From Clostridiales bacterium (GTDB lineage Bacteria; Bacillota; Clostridia; UBA1381): a DNA stretch of 11,744 nucleotides. The position numbers and the translations under genes were made by a program. The notes beneath the pieces were generated by a model. The model saw nothing but the letters and a program-made list of their open reading frames with translations. It searched no databases and was not told where the DNA came from. Of the stretch, positions 1 through 6,801 are shown in pieces. The DNA is taken from assembly GCA_003453455.1 (NCBI GenBank), contig DMLG01000154.1:1-11744 (forward strand). The letters run 5' to 3'. Position 1 is the stretch's first letter, and each line of letters opens with the position of its first letter.

Positions 1-242
1 TTCTCATCTTTAATTATCTGCTTTAAAAGAGATATAGACGATATGATATTGTTTGGCTTTTTATTTTGGAGCGGTACTTTATAGTGCTTAATACCAAAAT
101 CCGCCAATTCCTTTTCATAAACTCCGCCGTTTGAAGCAATAACAATATTATGCCCACGCCTTTTAAGCTCTTTGGAAAGCTCGGCAACATGAGTTTCCGC
201 GCCTCCTATATCAAGCCCCATAAGTGCCATAAGTATATTCAA
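1..242 (-). CDS. GT-B glycosyltransferase, N-terminal part (runs off the left edge)
   Basis: About 80 N-terminal residues are visible, with no stop before the edge. The protein begins with a hydrophobic beta strand (NILMALMGLDIGG) followed by GGAETHV and a helix AELSKELKRRGH, then a second strand NIVIAS. This is the usual start of GT4/GT1 glycosyltransferases, where GGAE(T/R) forms the acceptor-side loop of the first Rossmann domain. These enzymes move a sugar from a nucleotide-sugar to a lipid or polysaccharide acceptor at the cytoplasmic membrane face; the substrate cannot be read here. The start is taken as TTG at 242 because an SD (GAGGAGAG on the minus strand) lies 9 bases upstream, whereas the next in-frame ATG at 230 is too far from it. 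It follows dtd by 19 bases, so it is probably the ninth gene of the rnf transcription unit. The family call is firm; the function is unknown. Confidence 0.85.
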   Translation of the reverse strand, partial: MNILMALMGLDIGGAETHVAELSKELKRRGHNIVIASNGGVYEKELADFGIKHYKVPLQNKKPNNIISSISLLKQIIKDE

Positions 243-251
243 AACCGTACT

Positions 252-256
252 CTCCT
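252..256 (-). promoter_or_regulatory. Shine-Dalgarno site fixing a TTG start
   Basis: The minus strand reads AGGAG within GAGGAGAG, 9 bases before the TTG at 242. It lies in the short gap after the dtd stop codon and is the reason for choosing TTG over the ATG at 230. Confidence 0.75.
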
Positions 257-261
257 CTGTT

Positions 262-705
262 TTATTTTTTACTGTCAATTATCAATGTGACAGGGCCGTC
301 ATTTTCTAAATCAACCTTCATATCAGCGCCAAAAACACCGCTTTGTGTTATTTTTATTATACTACTGCAATAGTCAACAAATTTTTGATACATAAGCTTT
401 GCAAATTCTGGCTTTCCTGCCTGCGTAAAATCAGGGCGTTTTCCCTTTTTGCAGTTACCGAACAGAGTGAACTGACTTATAATTAAAATCTCGCCGTCAA
501 TATCTTGAAGTGACAAATTCATTCTTTCGTTTTCATCTTCAAAAATACGGAGACCGATAACCTTATCCGCAAGCCATTTCAAATCCTTGTCCGTATCGTC
601 GTCGCAAATGCCTAAAAAAACAAGTATTCCTTTACGGATACTTCCGCAGATTTCCCCATCTACCGATACAGATGCTCTGTTTACCCTCTGAATAACACAT
701 CTCAT
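262..705 (-). CDS. dtd: D-aminoacyl-tRNA deacylase
   Basis: Dtd hydrolyses D-amino acids (and glycine mischarged on tRNA-Ala) from tRNA in the cytoplasm, protecting translation. The 147-residue length is the normal size of the DTD1 family. Both active-site signatures are intact: SQFTL at residues 77-81, which contains the catalytic-pocket threonine, and NDGPVT at 135-140, which carries the Gly-cisPro pair that excludes L-amino acids. The N-terminus MRCVIQRVNRASVSVDG is also typical. The ATG at 705 is 1 base after the stop of the upstream wall-hydrolase gene, and its SD (GAGGT) is inside that gene's last codons, so the two are probably translationally coupled. In many Firmicutes dtd follows relA; here it instead sits downstream of an Rnf/SLH gene set. 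Nothing suggests damage or transfer. Confidence 0.97.
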   Translation of the reverse strand: MRCVIQRVNRASVSVDGEICGSIRKGILVFLGICDDDTDKDLKWLADKVIGLRIFEDENERMNLSLQDIDGEILIISQFTLFGNCKKGKRPDFTQAGKPEFAKLMYQKFVDYCSSIIKITQSGVFGADMKVDLENDGPVTLIIDSKK

Positions 706-706
706 A

Positions 707-1819
707 CTATTTTACCTCAATCATAGGTTCTAAAAGATTATGCAAAATACTGTATCCGTAATACAAATCCGGGCACCATTTCCCGCCAAGCTCTTCCAAT
801 GTAGTTATAGTACCTGCCCAACTGAGTGATTTTACCGAATAGTAGCGACCATGGGGTTCTCCATACGGCTCTGTTCCAATATACGCAGCAACATGGTTAA
901 AATGCGCTCTTACGCCGTCATCAGGCGTATCAAAAATTTCGTGCTGATGACCGTTTTCGTACCTTGGTTTAATACCCGCCCAGTTATTATCCTCAGGTTT
1001 TACCATTCTTCCGAATTTTCCGTAACCTGTCTCTTTTGCAGCCTGAGCATACAAAATGTCAGGGCGTATTCCTGTAAGCTCTCCATATTTCCAATAAACA
1101 TCGGCAATATCAATAAAAATTTGTGCAGCTCCTTTGCTTTTTGCCCACTTTTTTGCATTTTCAAGGCTGACCCTGCTTTCACCGATCAGCGGTGTAGATG
1201 ACGGTATTACTCCCAAATTAAGCGTCAGATTTCCTGCATTTGAGGCTAAAACTCTGTATAAAAGCGAACACGCCTCCGCCCTTGTAAGCAAGTCGGTTGG
1301 GCGCAAAAGTCCGTTATCACCTACATAATATCCTCTTTCAACAGCAATACACATAAGCTTTTTATAATCATTATCCACAGAAGATGCGTCTTTAAAATTG
1401 TACGAAAGGATATCACTGTTTCTTATGTTACTCTCTTTAAGTCCTGATGCCAAAACCAATGACGCCGCAAATTCCTCTCTTGTTACCGGCTCCTCCGGCT
1501 TAAACTTTGTCCAATTCTTTTTCATATAGTCCTTAAATGCATATACATAAGGATACGACCATTTGTCTTCTGAAACATCGCTAAAATTCATACTGCCGTT
1601 TGATTTAAGAGAAAAGGCATCAACAAAAATTTTAGCCATTTGCTCCCTTGTAATATTATTGCCAAGCGCCAAATCGCCATTTTCCATTCCTTGAAGAATT
1701 TTTTTGTCAATGCAGTATTCTACCGCGGTTTTTGCCCACTCAAATTCAGCAAAGACCACACTTTGCAAGATAAATACAGGGGTGAAAGCCAATGCGAGCG
1801 CAATAATTCCTTTTTTCAT
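707..1819 (-). CDS. Exported SLH-domain glucosaminidase (cell-wall hydrolase)
   Basis: The 370-residue protein starts with a signal peptide (MKKGIIALALAFTPVF..., likely cut after VVFA at residue 24). Three SLH repeats follow at about 26-71, 78-127 and 142-190, recognisable from the NITREQMAKIF, PVTREEFAASL and LLTRAEACSLLYR segments. SLH domains bind pyruvylated secondary wall polymer, so the protein should be held on the wall. After a linker, residues 230-370 form a glucosaminidase-type domain: YAQAAKETGYGKFG (255-270) holds the probable catalytic Glu263, NNWAGIK (278-284) lines the cleft, and DDGVRAHFNHVAAYI (300-314) is the conserved helix. The predicted activity is endo-beta-N-acetylglucosaminidase on peptidoglycan (PF01832/GH73-like). 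It begins 7 bases after rnfB, and its SD (AGGAGAA) is formed by the last rnfB codons, so co-translation with the Rnf operon is likely. The domain calls are solid; the substrate is inferred. Confidence 0.92.
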   Translation of the reverse strand: MKKGIIALALAFTPVFILQSVVFAEFEWAKTAVEYCIDKKILQGMENGDLALGNNITREQMAKIFVDAFSLKSNGSMNFSDVSEDKWSYPYVYAFKDYMKKNWTKFKPEEPVTREEFAASLVLASGLKESNIRNSDILSYNFKDASSVDNDYKKLMCIAVERGYYVGDNGLLRPTDLLTRAEACSLLYRVLASNAGNLTLNLGVIPSSTPLIGESRVSLENAKKWAKSKGAAQIFIDIADVYWKYGELTGIRPDILYAQAAKETGYGKFGRMVKPEDNNWAGIKPRYENGHQHEIFDTPDDGVRAHFNHVAAYIGTEPYGEPHGRYYSVKSLSWAGTITTLEELGGKWCPDLYYGYSILHNLLEPMIEVK

Positions 1820-1826
1820 AGCAGCA

Positions 1827-2615
1827 TTATTCTCCTATTATAACCTTTTTTGGGCACAATTTTGCACAAAGTCCGCAGGATTCACATTTGTCATAATCAA
1901 TTCTTGCAAGATTATCGGTTACTGTGATTGCAGAAAACGGACATTTATTCTCACAAATTTTACAGCCGATACAGCCGCTTGCACATATTTTCATAGTTTC
2001 TTTGCCGATTTGTTTATTTTTACAAAGTACCGTAACTTTCTTATTTTTAGGAACAAGCTCAATCACATTTTTAGGACAGGCTTTTACGCAGCAACCGCAG
2101 GCAGTACATTTTTCCTCATCCACCTTTGCCACCCCATCTACAATGTGGATTGCATCAAACTGACACACCTTTGTGCAGGTGCCATAGCCTAAACAGCCGT
2201 ATTCACATTCCTTCTGACCGCCGGCAAGTTTGCTAGCTGCGTTACAGTCTGATACTCCTTGATAATCGTACTTTAAAGCTGCTTTATCGCCTGTTCCGCC
2301 GCAAAGCACACGGGCAACCTTTGGTTCGGTTTTTTCAGCAGTTTTACCCATAACCGCGCCTATTTTTTCGGCAGTCTGACTTCCTCCTACGCTGCAACAA
2401 TTTATATTGGCTCCCTTTTCAACAATGGCGCTTGCATATGCCGAGCAGCCGGCAAAGCCGCAGCCGCCGCAGTTTGCGCCAGGAAGAATTTCTTCAATTT
2501 TTCCGATTCGTTCATCGGCATTAACTTTAAAGATAACGGCAGCAAGGGCGAGCAAGAGTCCAAATATGAGACCTATTCCTCCGACCGCTATCGTAGCTAA
2601 AACAATACTGTTCAT
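1827..2615 (-). CDS. rnfB: Rnf complex iron-sulfur subunit RnfB (ferredoxin entry)
   Basis: RnfB is the peripheral subunit that receives electrons from reduced ferredoxin in the Na+/H+-pumping ferredoxin:NAD+ oxidoreductase. Residues 4-30 form one membrane helix. A CxxCxxxxC motif follows at Cys49-52-57, with Cys74 as the likely fourth ligand (GANCGGCGFAGCSAY, the hallmark of RnfB). A cysteine group at 137-141-147-151 comes next, then three classical CxxCxxCxxxCP ferredoxin motifs at 170-180, 215-225 and 244-254. The protein has 26 cysteines in 262 residues, so about five [4Fe-4S] clusters can be assigned from spacing, as in multi-cluster clostridial RnfB rather than the shorter proteobacterial form. 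It is the last of the six rnf genes, 12 bases after rnfA, with SD AAGGAG just upstream of its ATG. Confidence 0.97.
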   Translation of the reverse strand: MNSIVLATIAVGGIGLIFGLLLALAAVIFKVNADERIGKIEEILPGANCGGCGFAGCSAYASAIVEKGANINCCSVGGSQTAEKIGAVMGKTAEKTEPKVARVLCGGTGDKAALKYDYQGVSDCNAASKLAGGQKECEYGCLGYGTCTKVCQFDAIHIVDGVAKVDEEKCTACGCCVKACPKNVIELVPKNKKVTVLCKNKQIGKETMKICASGCIGCKICENKCPFSAITVTDNLARIDYDKCESCGLCAKLCPKKVIIGE

Positions 2616-2627
2616 AATGCTCCTTCC

Positions 2628-3212
2628 TTATATGCTAAATCCCGAAAATCCTAAAAATGCCATTGCCATAAGCCCTGCTGTAACAAGAGCAATGGGAAAT
2701 CCTCTGAAACTTTCGGGGACATCTTTTTCATTTATCGTTTCCCTTATACCTGCAAAAAGTATTATGGCAAGCGAAAATCCAAGCGCCGCAAAAGCGCCGT
2801 ACAAAACAGAATGAATAAAGTCATATGAGTTCTGCACATTTATGAGCGTTACCGCCAAAACTGCACAGTTTGTAGTGATAAGCGGAAGGTAAATACCGAG
2901 CGCATTATAAAGGGCAGGCATTGACTTTTTAATAACCATCTCTACGAACTGAACAAGTCCGGCAATAATCAAAATAAAAACTATTGTCTGCAAGTATTCT
3001 AAATTAAATTTTTCAAGGATGAAATAGTTTGCACACCATGTAAAGGCTGATGCAAGCGACATAATAAATACAACTGCCATACCCATACCAAGGGCTGTAT
3101 CTGTTTTCTTTGAAACTCCCAAAAAGGGACAGCACCCCAAAAATTTAACAAGTACAAAATTTTCGGTAAAAAGCGCCGCAATTAAAAGACTGATTAAAGA
3201 AGGTTGATTCAT
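2628..3212 (-). CDS. rnfA: Rnf complex membrane subunit RnfA
   Basis: RnfA and RnfE are homologous membrane proteins that together form the ion-translocating core and hold an intramembrane iron-sulfur centre. This 194-residue protein has about six hydrophobic helices. Two conserved cysteines sit where the cluster ligands are expected: Cys28 in NFVLVKFLGCCPFLGVS (19-34) and Cys116 in LITTNCAVLAV (111-121). An extra cysteine, Cys27, sits next to the first. The GIRETI segment near 155-160 is also typical. The ATG overlaps the rnfE stop in an ATGA arrangement, so translation is coupled; an SD (GGGGG) lies 9 bases upstream. RnfA and RnfE resemble NqrE and NqrD, but the full Rnf gene set around it settles the assignment. 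Confidence 0.97.
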   Translation of the reverse strand: MNQPSLISLLIAALFTENFVLVKFLGCCPFLGVSKKTDTALGMGMAVVFIMSLASAFTWCANYFILEKFNLEYLQTIVFILIIAGLVQFVEMVIKKSMPALYNALGIYLPLITTNCAVLAVTLINVQNSYDFIHSVLYGAFAALGFSLAIILFAGIRETINEKDVPESFRGFPIALVTAGLMAMAFLGFSGFSI

Positions 3213-3823
3213 TCTTTGTTACCCCCTTTTTTCTTTTTTGAAATAATAGCATTTATTGTCGCAATCAATATTCCAAGTGTAATAAAGCCGCCGGGCGGCA
3301 TACCTATTATTGAAATTGGCTGAATTGCGCCGCCGTACAGAGTGTGTCCTAATATTGAGCCTTGACCTATTATTTCTCTTACAGTTGAAATAATGCAAAG
3401 TGCGCCCGTAAATCCAAGTCCCATACCAAGCCCGTCAACAGCAGAGCGAAAAACGCTGTTTTTTGAAGCAAAAGCCTCAGCTCGTGCAAGAATTATACAG
3501 TTTACAACGATAAGCGGAATAAATAGTCCCAAAGATGCGTCAAGCGCAGGAAGATATGCCTTTAATACCATTTGCACTATCGTTACAAAAGTTGCGATAA
3601 TTACTATATATGCCGCAATTCTCACCTTATCGGGGATAATTTTTCTTAAAAGTGAAATAAGAATATTTGACATAATAAGCACCGCAGTAGCCGAAAGTCC
3701 CATGCCAAATCCGTTAGAAAGCGTTGTTGTTACAGCAAGCGTCGGACACATTCCAAGAAGCTGGACAAATGTAGGATTTTCATACAAAATGCCGTTTAAA
3801 AACACAGAATTTTTCTTGTCCAC
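3209..3823 (-). CDS. rnfE: Rnf complex membrane subunit RnfE
   Basis: A 204-residue polytopic membrane protein, the partner of RnfA in the ion-pumping core. The intramembrane cluster ligands are visible as Cys26 in FVQLLGMCPTLAVT (19-32) and Cys109 in LIVVNCIILARAEAFAS (104-120). The PPGGF segment at 176-180 and a lysine-rich C-terminal tail (KKKKGG) fit the family. The start codon is GTG at 3823, overlapping the rnfG stop by one base (TAGTG); a strong SD, GGAGGT, lies 8 bases upstream inside rnfG. The gene ends in a 4-base overlap with rnfA. These overlaps suggest stoichiometric, coupled synthesis of RnfG, RnfE and RnfA. Confidence 0.97.
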   Translation of the reverse strand: MDKKNSVFLNGILYENPTFVQLLGMCPTLAVTTTLSNGFGMGLSATAVLIMSNILISLLRKIIPDKVRIAAYIVIIATFVTIVQMVLKAYLPALDASLGLFIPLIVVNCIILARAEAFASKNSVFRSAVDGLGMGLGFTGALCIISTVREIIGQGSILGHTLYGGAIQPISIIGMPPGGFITLGILIATINAIISKKKKGGNKE

Positions 3824-4383
3824 TATTTGTCACCTCCTAAAATCTTTGCGACAGCAATTGCCTCATTTACTCCTCTTGTTACAGCTTTCGATGTAATTGT
3901 TGCAGAGGAAATTGCGTCAATCTGATTACCTGTGGCTCCGTTTTTAGCCACTTCAATATTCTCAGTTTTACCAATAAATTGCTTTTGCCAATCAGGCTCT
4001 GTGCATTTTGCGCCAAGTCCGGCAGTTTCACTCTGTGAAATTATTGAAATGCCTGTAACTTTAAATTCTTTATCCATACCGACTGCCATTGATATTTCGC
4101 CGCCGTAGCCTTTTGGCGATGCAAAAACAACAAATCCTGTATCTGCTCTATAAATACGCGTTATGGCTAAATCCTCCGATAGTTCAAGCGGCACTTCTTC
4201 AAAGGCATCAGCACTTGGCAAAACTTCTGCCATAGCCTCTTCCATTTTTAAGCTTTCCTGCTCGGCAATTATCGGCTTGGTAGCATTATTGACCATCGCA
4301 AGTACAAAAGCCGCAACTGCCGTAATTACAAAAAGTATAATGCCTACACGGAATATTTCGAGCACTTCATTTTTTTTATGCAT
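3823..4383 (-). CDS. rnfG: Rnf complex FMN-binding subunit RnfG
   Basis: RnfG carries a covalently bound FMN on the outer face of the membrane and passes electrons toward RnfD. Of 186 residues, 11-33 form the single N-terminal membrane helix. The FMN_bind domain covers roughly 90-175, including GYGGEI (92-97), SETAGLGAKC (118-127) and the flavinylation motif DAISSAT (156-162), in which Thr162 should carry the phosphoester-linked FMN. Attachment would need an ApbE-type transferase; none is encoded in this window. The ATG is placed so that the first 8 bases overlap the end of rnfD, with SD GGGGAGGT inside rnfD 8 bases upstream. The length and motif order are normal for the family. Confidence 0.97.
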   Translation of the reverse strand: MHKKNEVLEIFRVGIILFVITAVAAFVLAMVNNATKPIIAEQESLKMEEAMAEVLPSADAFEEVPLELSEDLAITRIYRADTGFVVFASPKGYGGEISMAVGMDKEFKVTGISIISQSETAGLGAKCTEPDWQKQFIGKTENIEVAKNGATGNQIDAISSATITSKAVTRGVNEAIAVAKILGGDK

Positions 4384-5347
4384 CTTTTTTTACCTCCCCG
4401 AATGGCTTAATTACGGTAAATCGCTCAATAATCGGCGAAACAAGATTCATAAGCAAAATTGAAAAGGATACTCCCTCAGGATAGCTTCCGAATTTTCTGA
4501 TTGCAAAGGTCAAAAATCCGCAGCCTATGCCAAAAATAATTCTTCCCAGATGCGTTGTCGGAGTTGTCACATAGTCGGTTGCCATAAATATAGAACCAAG
4601 CAGCAGTCCGCCCGTTAAGATATGTAGCAGGGCAAAATGCTCTTGCGAAAGCCCTGTATTGTTACTGCCGAAAAGATATATCAGCACCGCAAAAGACGCT
4701 ACATAAAAAACAGGAATTCTGAAATCAACAACTCGCCGTATCAGGAGATATAAAAATCCCAAAAGAAGCATTGCACCCGATGTTTCTCCGATGCAGCCTG
4801 TTTTTGCACCCAAAAACGCGTCTAAAAGTGGTGGCAGACTTCCTTGCGAAACACCCTTTATTACTGCAAGAGGCGTTGCAGATGCAATTGCATCTGCGCC
4901 ACAACCCATAAATGGGTTTGTAAACGCCGTCATAGCCCCTGCCCACGAAATTGTCATAAAACAGCGCCCTGCAAGTGCGGGATTTACAAAGTTTTTACCA
5001 AGACCGCCATAAAGCTGCTTTGCTATTATGATTGCAAATGCTGCACCTATCACTACCATCCAAAGAGGAATTGTTACGGGCAGATTAAGTGCAAGCAAAA
5101 GTCCTGTAACTAATGCCGATAAATCTCTGACAGATACCGGCTTTTTCATTATTTTCTGATACAAATATTCGGATAGTACCGAAGCTGCAACGGATGTTAA
5201 AATGACCAAAACTGCACGATATCCAAAAAAATACACACCGGCAAATGTTGCAGGAAGCAGCGCTATTATAACATCACGCATAATCGAGGTTATCGTATCC
5301 TTCGCTTTTATATGCGGAGAAGATGAAACAATATATCTATTATCCAT
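4376..5347 (-). CDS. rnfD: Rnf complex membrane flavoprotein subunit RnfD
   Basis: RnfD is the large membrane subunit (323 residues, about nine or ten hydrophobic helices), homologous to NqrB. It contains GGLGKNFVNPALAGRCF (114-130), a family signature, and the motif DAIASAT followed by PLA at 152-161, where Thr158 is the likely covalent FMN site. The segment MATDYVTTPTTHLGR (255-269) is also strongly conserved in RnfD/NqrB. It follows rnfC by 6 bases and has an SD (AGAGAGGAAAG) reaching into the end of rnfC; its end overlaps rnfG by 8 bases. It works with RnfG, RnfA and RnfE to couple electron flow to ion export. Confidence 0.97.
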   Translation of the reverse strand: MDNRYIVSSSPHIKAKDTITSIMRDVIIALLPATFAGVYFFGYRAVLVILTSVAASVLSEYLYQKIMKKPVSVRDLSALVTGLLLALNLPVTIPLWMVVIGAAFAIIIAKQLYGGLGKNFVNPALAGRCFMTISWAGAMTAFTNPFMGCGADAIASATPLAVIKGVSQGSLPPLLDAFLGAKTGCIGETSGAMLLLGFLYLLIRRVVDFRIPVFYVASFAVLIYLFGSNNTGLSQEHFALLHILTGGLLLGSIFMATDYVTTPTTHLGRIIFGIGCGFLTFAIRKFGSYPEGVSFSILLMNLVSPIIERFTVIKPFGEVKKDA

Positions 5348-5353
5348 TTCTTT

Positions 5354-6664
5354 TTACTTTCCTCTCTTCTTTTCAAGTATTTTTTGCTTTCCGATGCGAA
5401 TATTCTGGACAAGTCCCTGCTGTGCAGGACATTGATATGAACAAAGACCGCATTCTATGCAATCTAAAATATGATATTTTTCACACATTTCCAGATTATC
5501 TTCCCTTGCATATTTTGAAAGATAGAGCGGCATAAGGTGCATAGGACAATGCTTTGTGCATCTTCCGCATTTTATGCACGGCGTATTGGGATTATAAACC
5601 TCAGCACTCTCACTAAGTGCCAAAATCGCAGAAGTAGTTTTAATTGTCGGAACTTCCAGCGAATACTGCGCTATTCCCATCATCGGACCGCCGTTCAATA
5701 CTTTTTTCGGTTCTTTTGCAAATCCTCCTGCATTTTCGATAACAAAACTAAACGGTGTGCCAAGTCTGACTTCAAGATTACACGGATTTTTTACAGCATC
5801 GCCAGCTACCGTTATTATTCTTGAAACAAGCGGCATACCTGTATCAAAAGTTTCCGCTATCTGATATGCTGTATCAACATTCATCACTATTGCTCCAACA
5901 TCAACAGGCAAACCGCCTGATGGTACTTCGCGTCCCGAAACTGCCTTTATTATATGTTTTTCAGAGCCCTGCGGATATTTGGTTTTTAATGGAACAATTT
6001 CTACCATTTTATCGCCGATAGATTTTAACTTCTCTATCGCATCCGGCTTATTTGCCTCTATTGCAATATACCCTTTTTTTAATCCGAAAAGGCTAAGGCA
6101 AATTTTTAAGCCTCTTATAACCTTTTCTCCCTGTTCCAAAAGACGCCTGTGGTCAGAAGTTAAGTATGGCTCACACTCTGCCGCGTTTACAATGAGGTGC
6201 GTCACATTTTTGTCCTCAGGCGGAGAAAGCTTTACATGCGTGGGGAATCCTGCACCACCCATACCGACAACTCCGCTGTTTCTTATTACATTTATTATTT
6301 CTTCTTTCGACATTGAGCCAATATCAAAAGGCTTGATATTTTCGGAAACCTCATATTTTCCGTCATTTTCAACGAAAATCGCCATGGTCTTTGTGCCTGA
6401 CGGATGAAAATACGGCTTGATATCTATAACCTTTCCTGAAACAGAAGAGTGCAAAGGCGAAGAAACAAAAGCAGAAGAATCCGCTAAAACATCTCCAATT
6501 TTGACTTTGTCGCCAACCTTAACCATTGCTTCAAGCATAGCTCCTATATGCTGACGAAGCGGAAAAATATGGACAGGCGCTCCGTCAATTTTCCGAATAG
6601 GTATTTTATTTGTGTTTTCCTTGTGGTCAGGTACATGCAGACCACCTCTAAAAGTCCTCAGCAA
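5354..6664 (-). CDS. rnfC: Rnf complex NADH-side subunit RnfC
   Basis: RnfC is the peripheral subunit at which NAD+ is reduced. With the start chosen here it has 436 residues. The N-terminus MLRTFRGGLHVPDHK is the usual RnfC beginning; a biotinyl/lipoyl-like barrel follows at about 30-85. The complex-I 51-kDa-like nucleotide/FMN region has GMGGAGFPTHVKL (134-146) and NAAECEPYLTSDHRR (160-174), and an SLBB-type region is near 250-330. Two ferredoxin motifs close the protein: Cys363-366-369-373 and Cys402-405-408-412. The start is TTG at 6664: an SD (GGAGG) lies exactly 7 bases upstream. A longer reading from TTG at 6688 would place that SD inside the coding region and add eight residues (MNLLGGGV) foreign to the family. 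It is the first gene of the rnf operon, about 48 bases downstream of the predicted transcription start. Confidence 0.96.
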   Translation of the reverse strand: MLRTFRGGLHVPDHKENTNKIPIRKIDGAPVHIFPLRQHIGAMLEAMVKVGDKVKIGDVLADSSAFVSSPLHSSVSGKVIDIKPYFHPSGTKTMAIFVENDGKYEVSENIKPFDIGSMSKEEIINVIRNSGVVGMGGAGFPTHVKLSPPEDKNVTHLIVNAAECEPYLTSDHRRLLEQGEKVIRGLKICLSLFGLKKGYIAIEANKPDAIEKLKSIGDKMVEIVPLKTKYPQGSEKHIIKAVSGREVPSGGLPVDVGAIVMNVDTAYQIAETFDTGMPLVSRIITVAGDAVKNPCNLEVRLGTPFSFVIENAGGFAKEPKKVLNGGPMMGIAQYSLEVPTIKTTSAILALSESAEVYNPNTPCIKCGRCTKHCPMHLMPLYLSKYAREDNLEMCEKYHILDCIECGLCSYQCPAQQGLVQNIRIGKQKILEKKRGK

Positions 6665-6671
6665 AACTCCA

Positions 6672-6676
6672 CCTCC
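6672..6676 (-). promoter_or_regulatory. Shine-Dalgarno site fixing the rnfC TTG start
   Basis: The minus strand reads GGAGG, 7 bases before the TTG at 6664. No comparable site precedes the alternative TTG codons at 6688 and 6682. Confidence 0.8.
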
Positions 6677-6718
6677 AAGCAAATTCAAAATGAAAACTAC
6701 ATTTTACATTCGAGAAAC

Positions 6719-6747
6719 ATTATACCACACATTTAGTATAAGTTCAA
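6719..6747 (-). promoter_or_regulatory. Sigma-A-type promoter of the rnf operon
   Basis: On the minus strand a -35 box TTGAAC (6742-6747) is separated by exactly 17 bases from a perfect -10 box TATAAT (6719-6724). The -10 box is preceded by TGG, giving an extended -10 (TGnTATAAT). The transcription start should fall near 6712, leaving a leader of about 48 bases before rnfC. It lies just downstream of the terminator of the upstream operon, so the rnf unit is transcribed independently. No other promoter-sized gap exists between rnfC and the left edge. Confidence 0.82.
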
Positions 6748-6769
6748 TCATTTAGCTTACTTTTATTAC

Positions 6770-6801
6770 AAAAAAAGCAGATTTTTTACACAATCTGCTT
6801 T
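6770..6801 (-). terminator. Rho-independent terminator with a stop codon in its loop
   Basis: On the minus strand AAAGCAGAT and ATCTGCTTT form a 9-bp stem (6793-6801 with 6774-6782) around a 10-base loop, followed by a run of T (seven As on the plus strand at 6770-6776, partly shared with the stem). The TAA of the COG2426-like gene (6786-6788) lies inside the loop, so the terminator is built partly from coding sequence. It should end the 9734-to-6786 operon just before the rnf promoter. Confidence 0.8.

Noticed and set aside
1704..2192. Long open frames on the plus strand opposite rnfB and other rnf genes
   Set aside because: They lie antisense to clear Rnf genes, show no recognisable domain and lack good initiation sites; they reflect the codon bias of the real genes.
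1827..6664. Na+-translocating Nqr rather than Rnf
   Set aside because: A six-gene set with RnfB (multi-cluster ferredoxin subunit) and RnfC, and no NqrF-type NADH dehydrogenase, identifies Rnf.
6697..6709. Two minimal start-stop pairs (ATGTAA and ATGTAG) in the rnf leader on the minus strand
   Set aside because: Neither has a Shine-Dalgarno site, and such hexamers are common by chance in AT-rich leaders.
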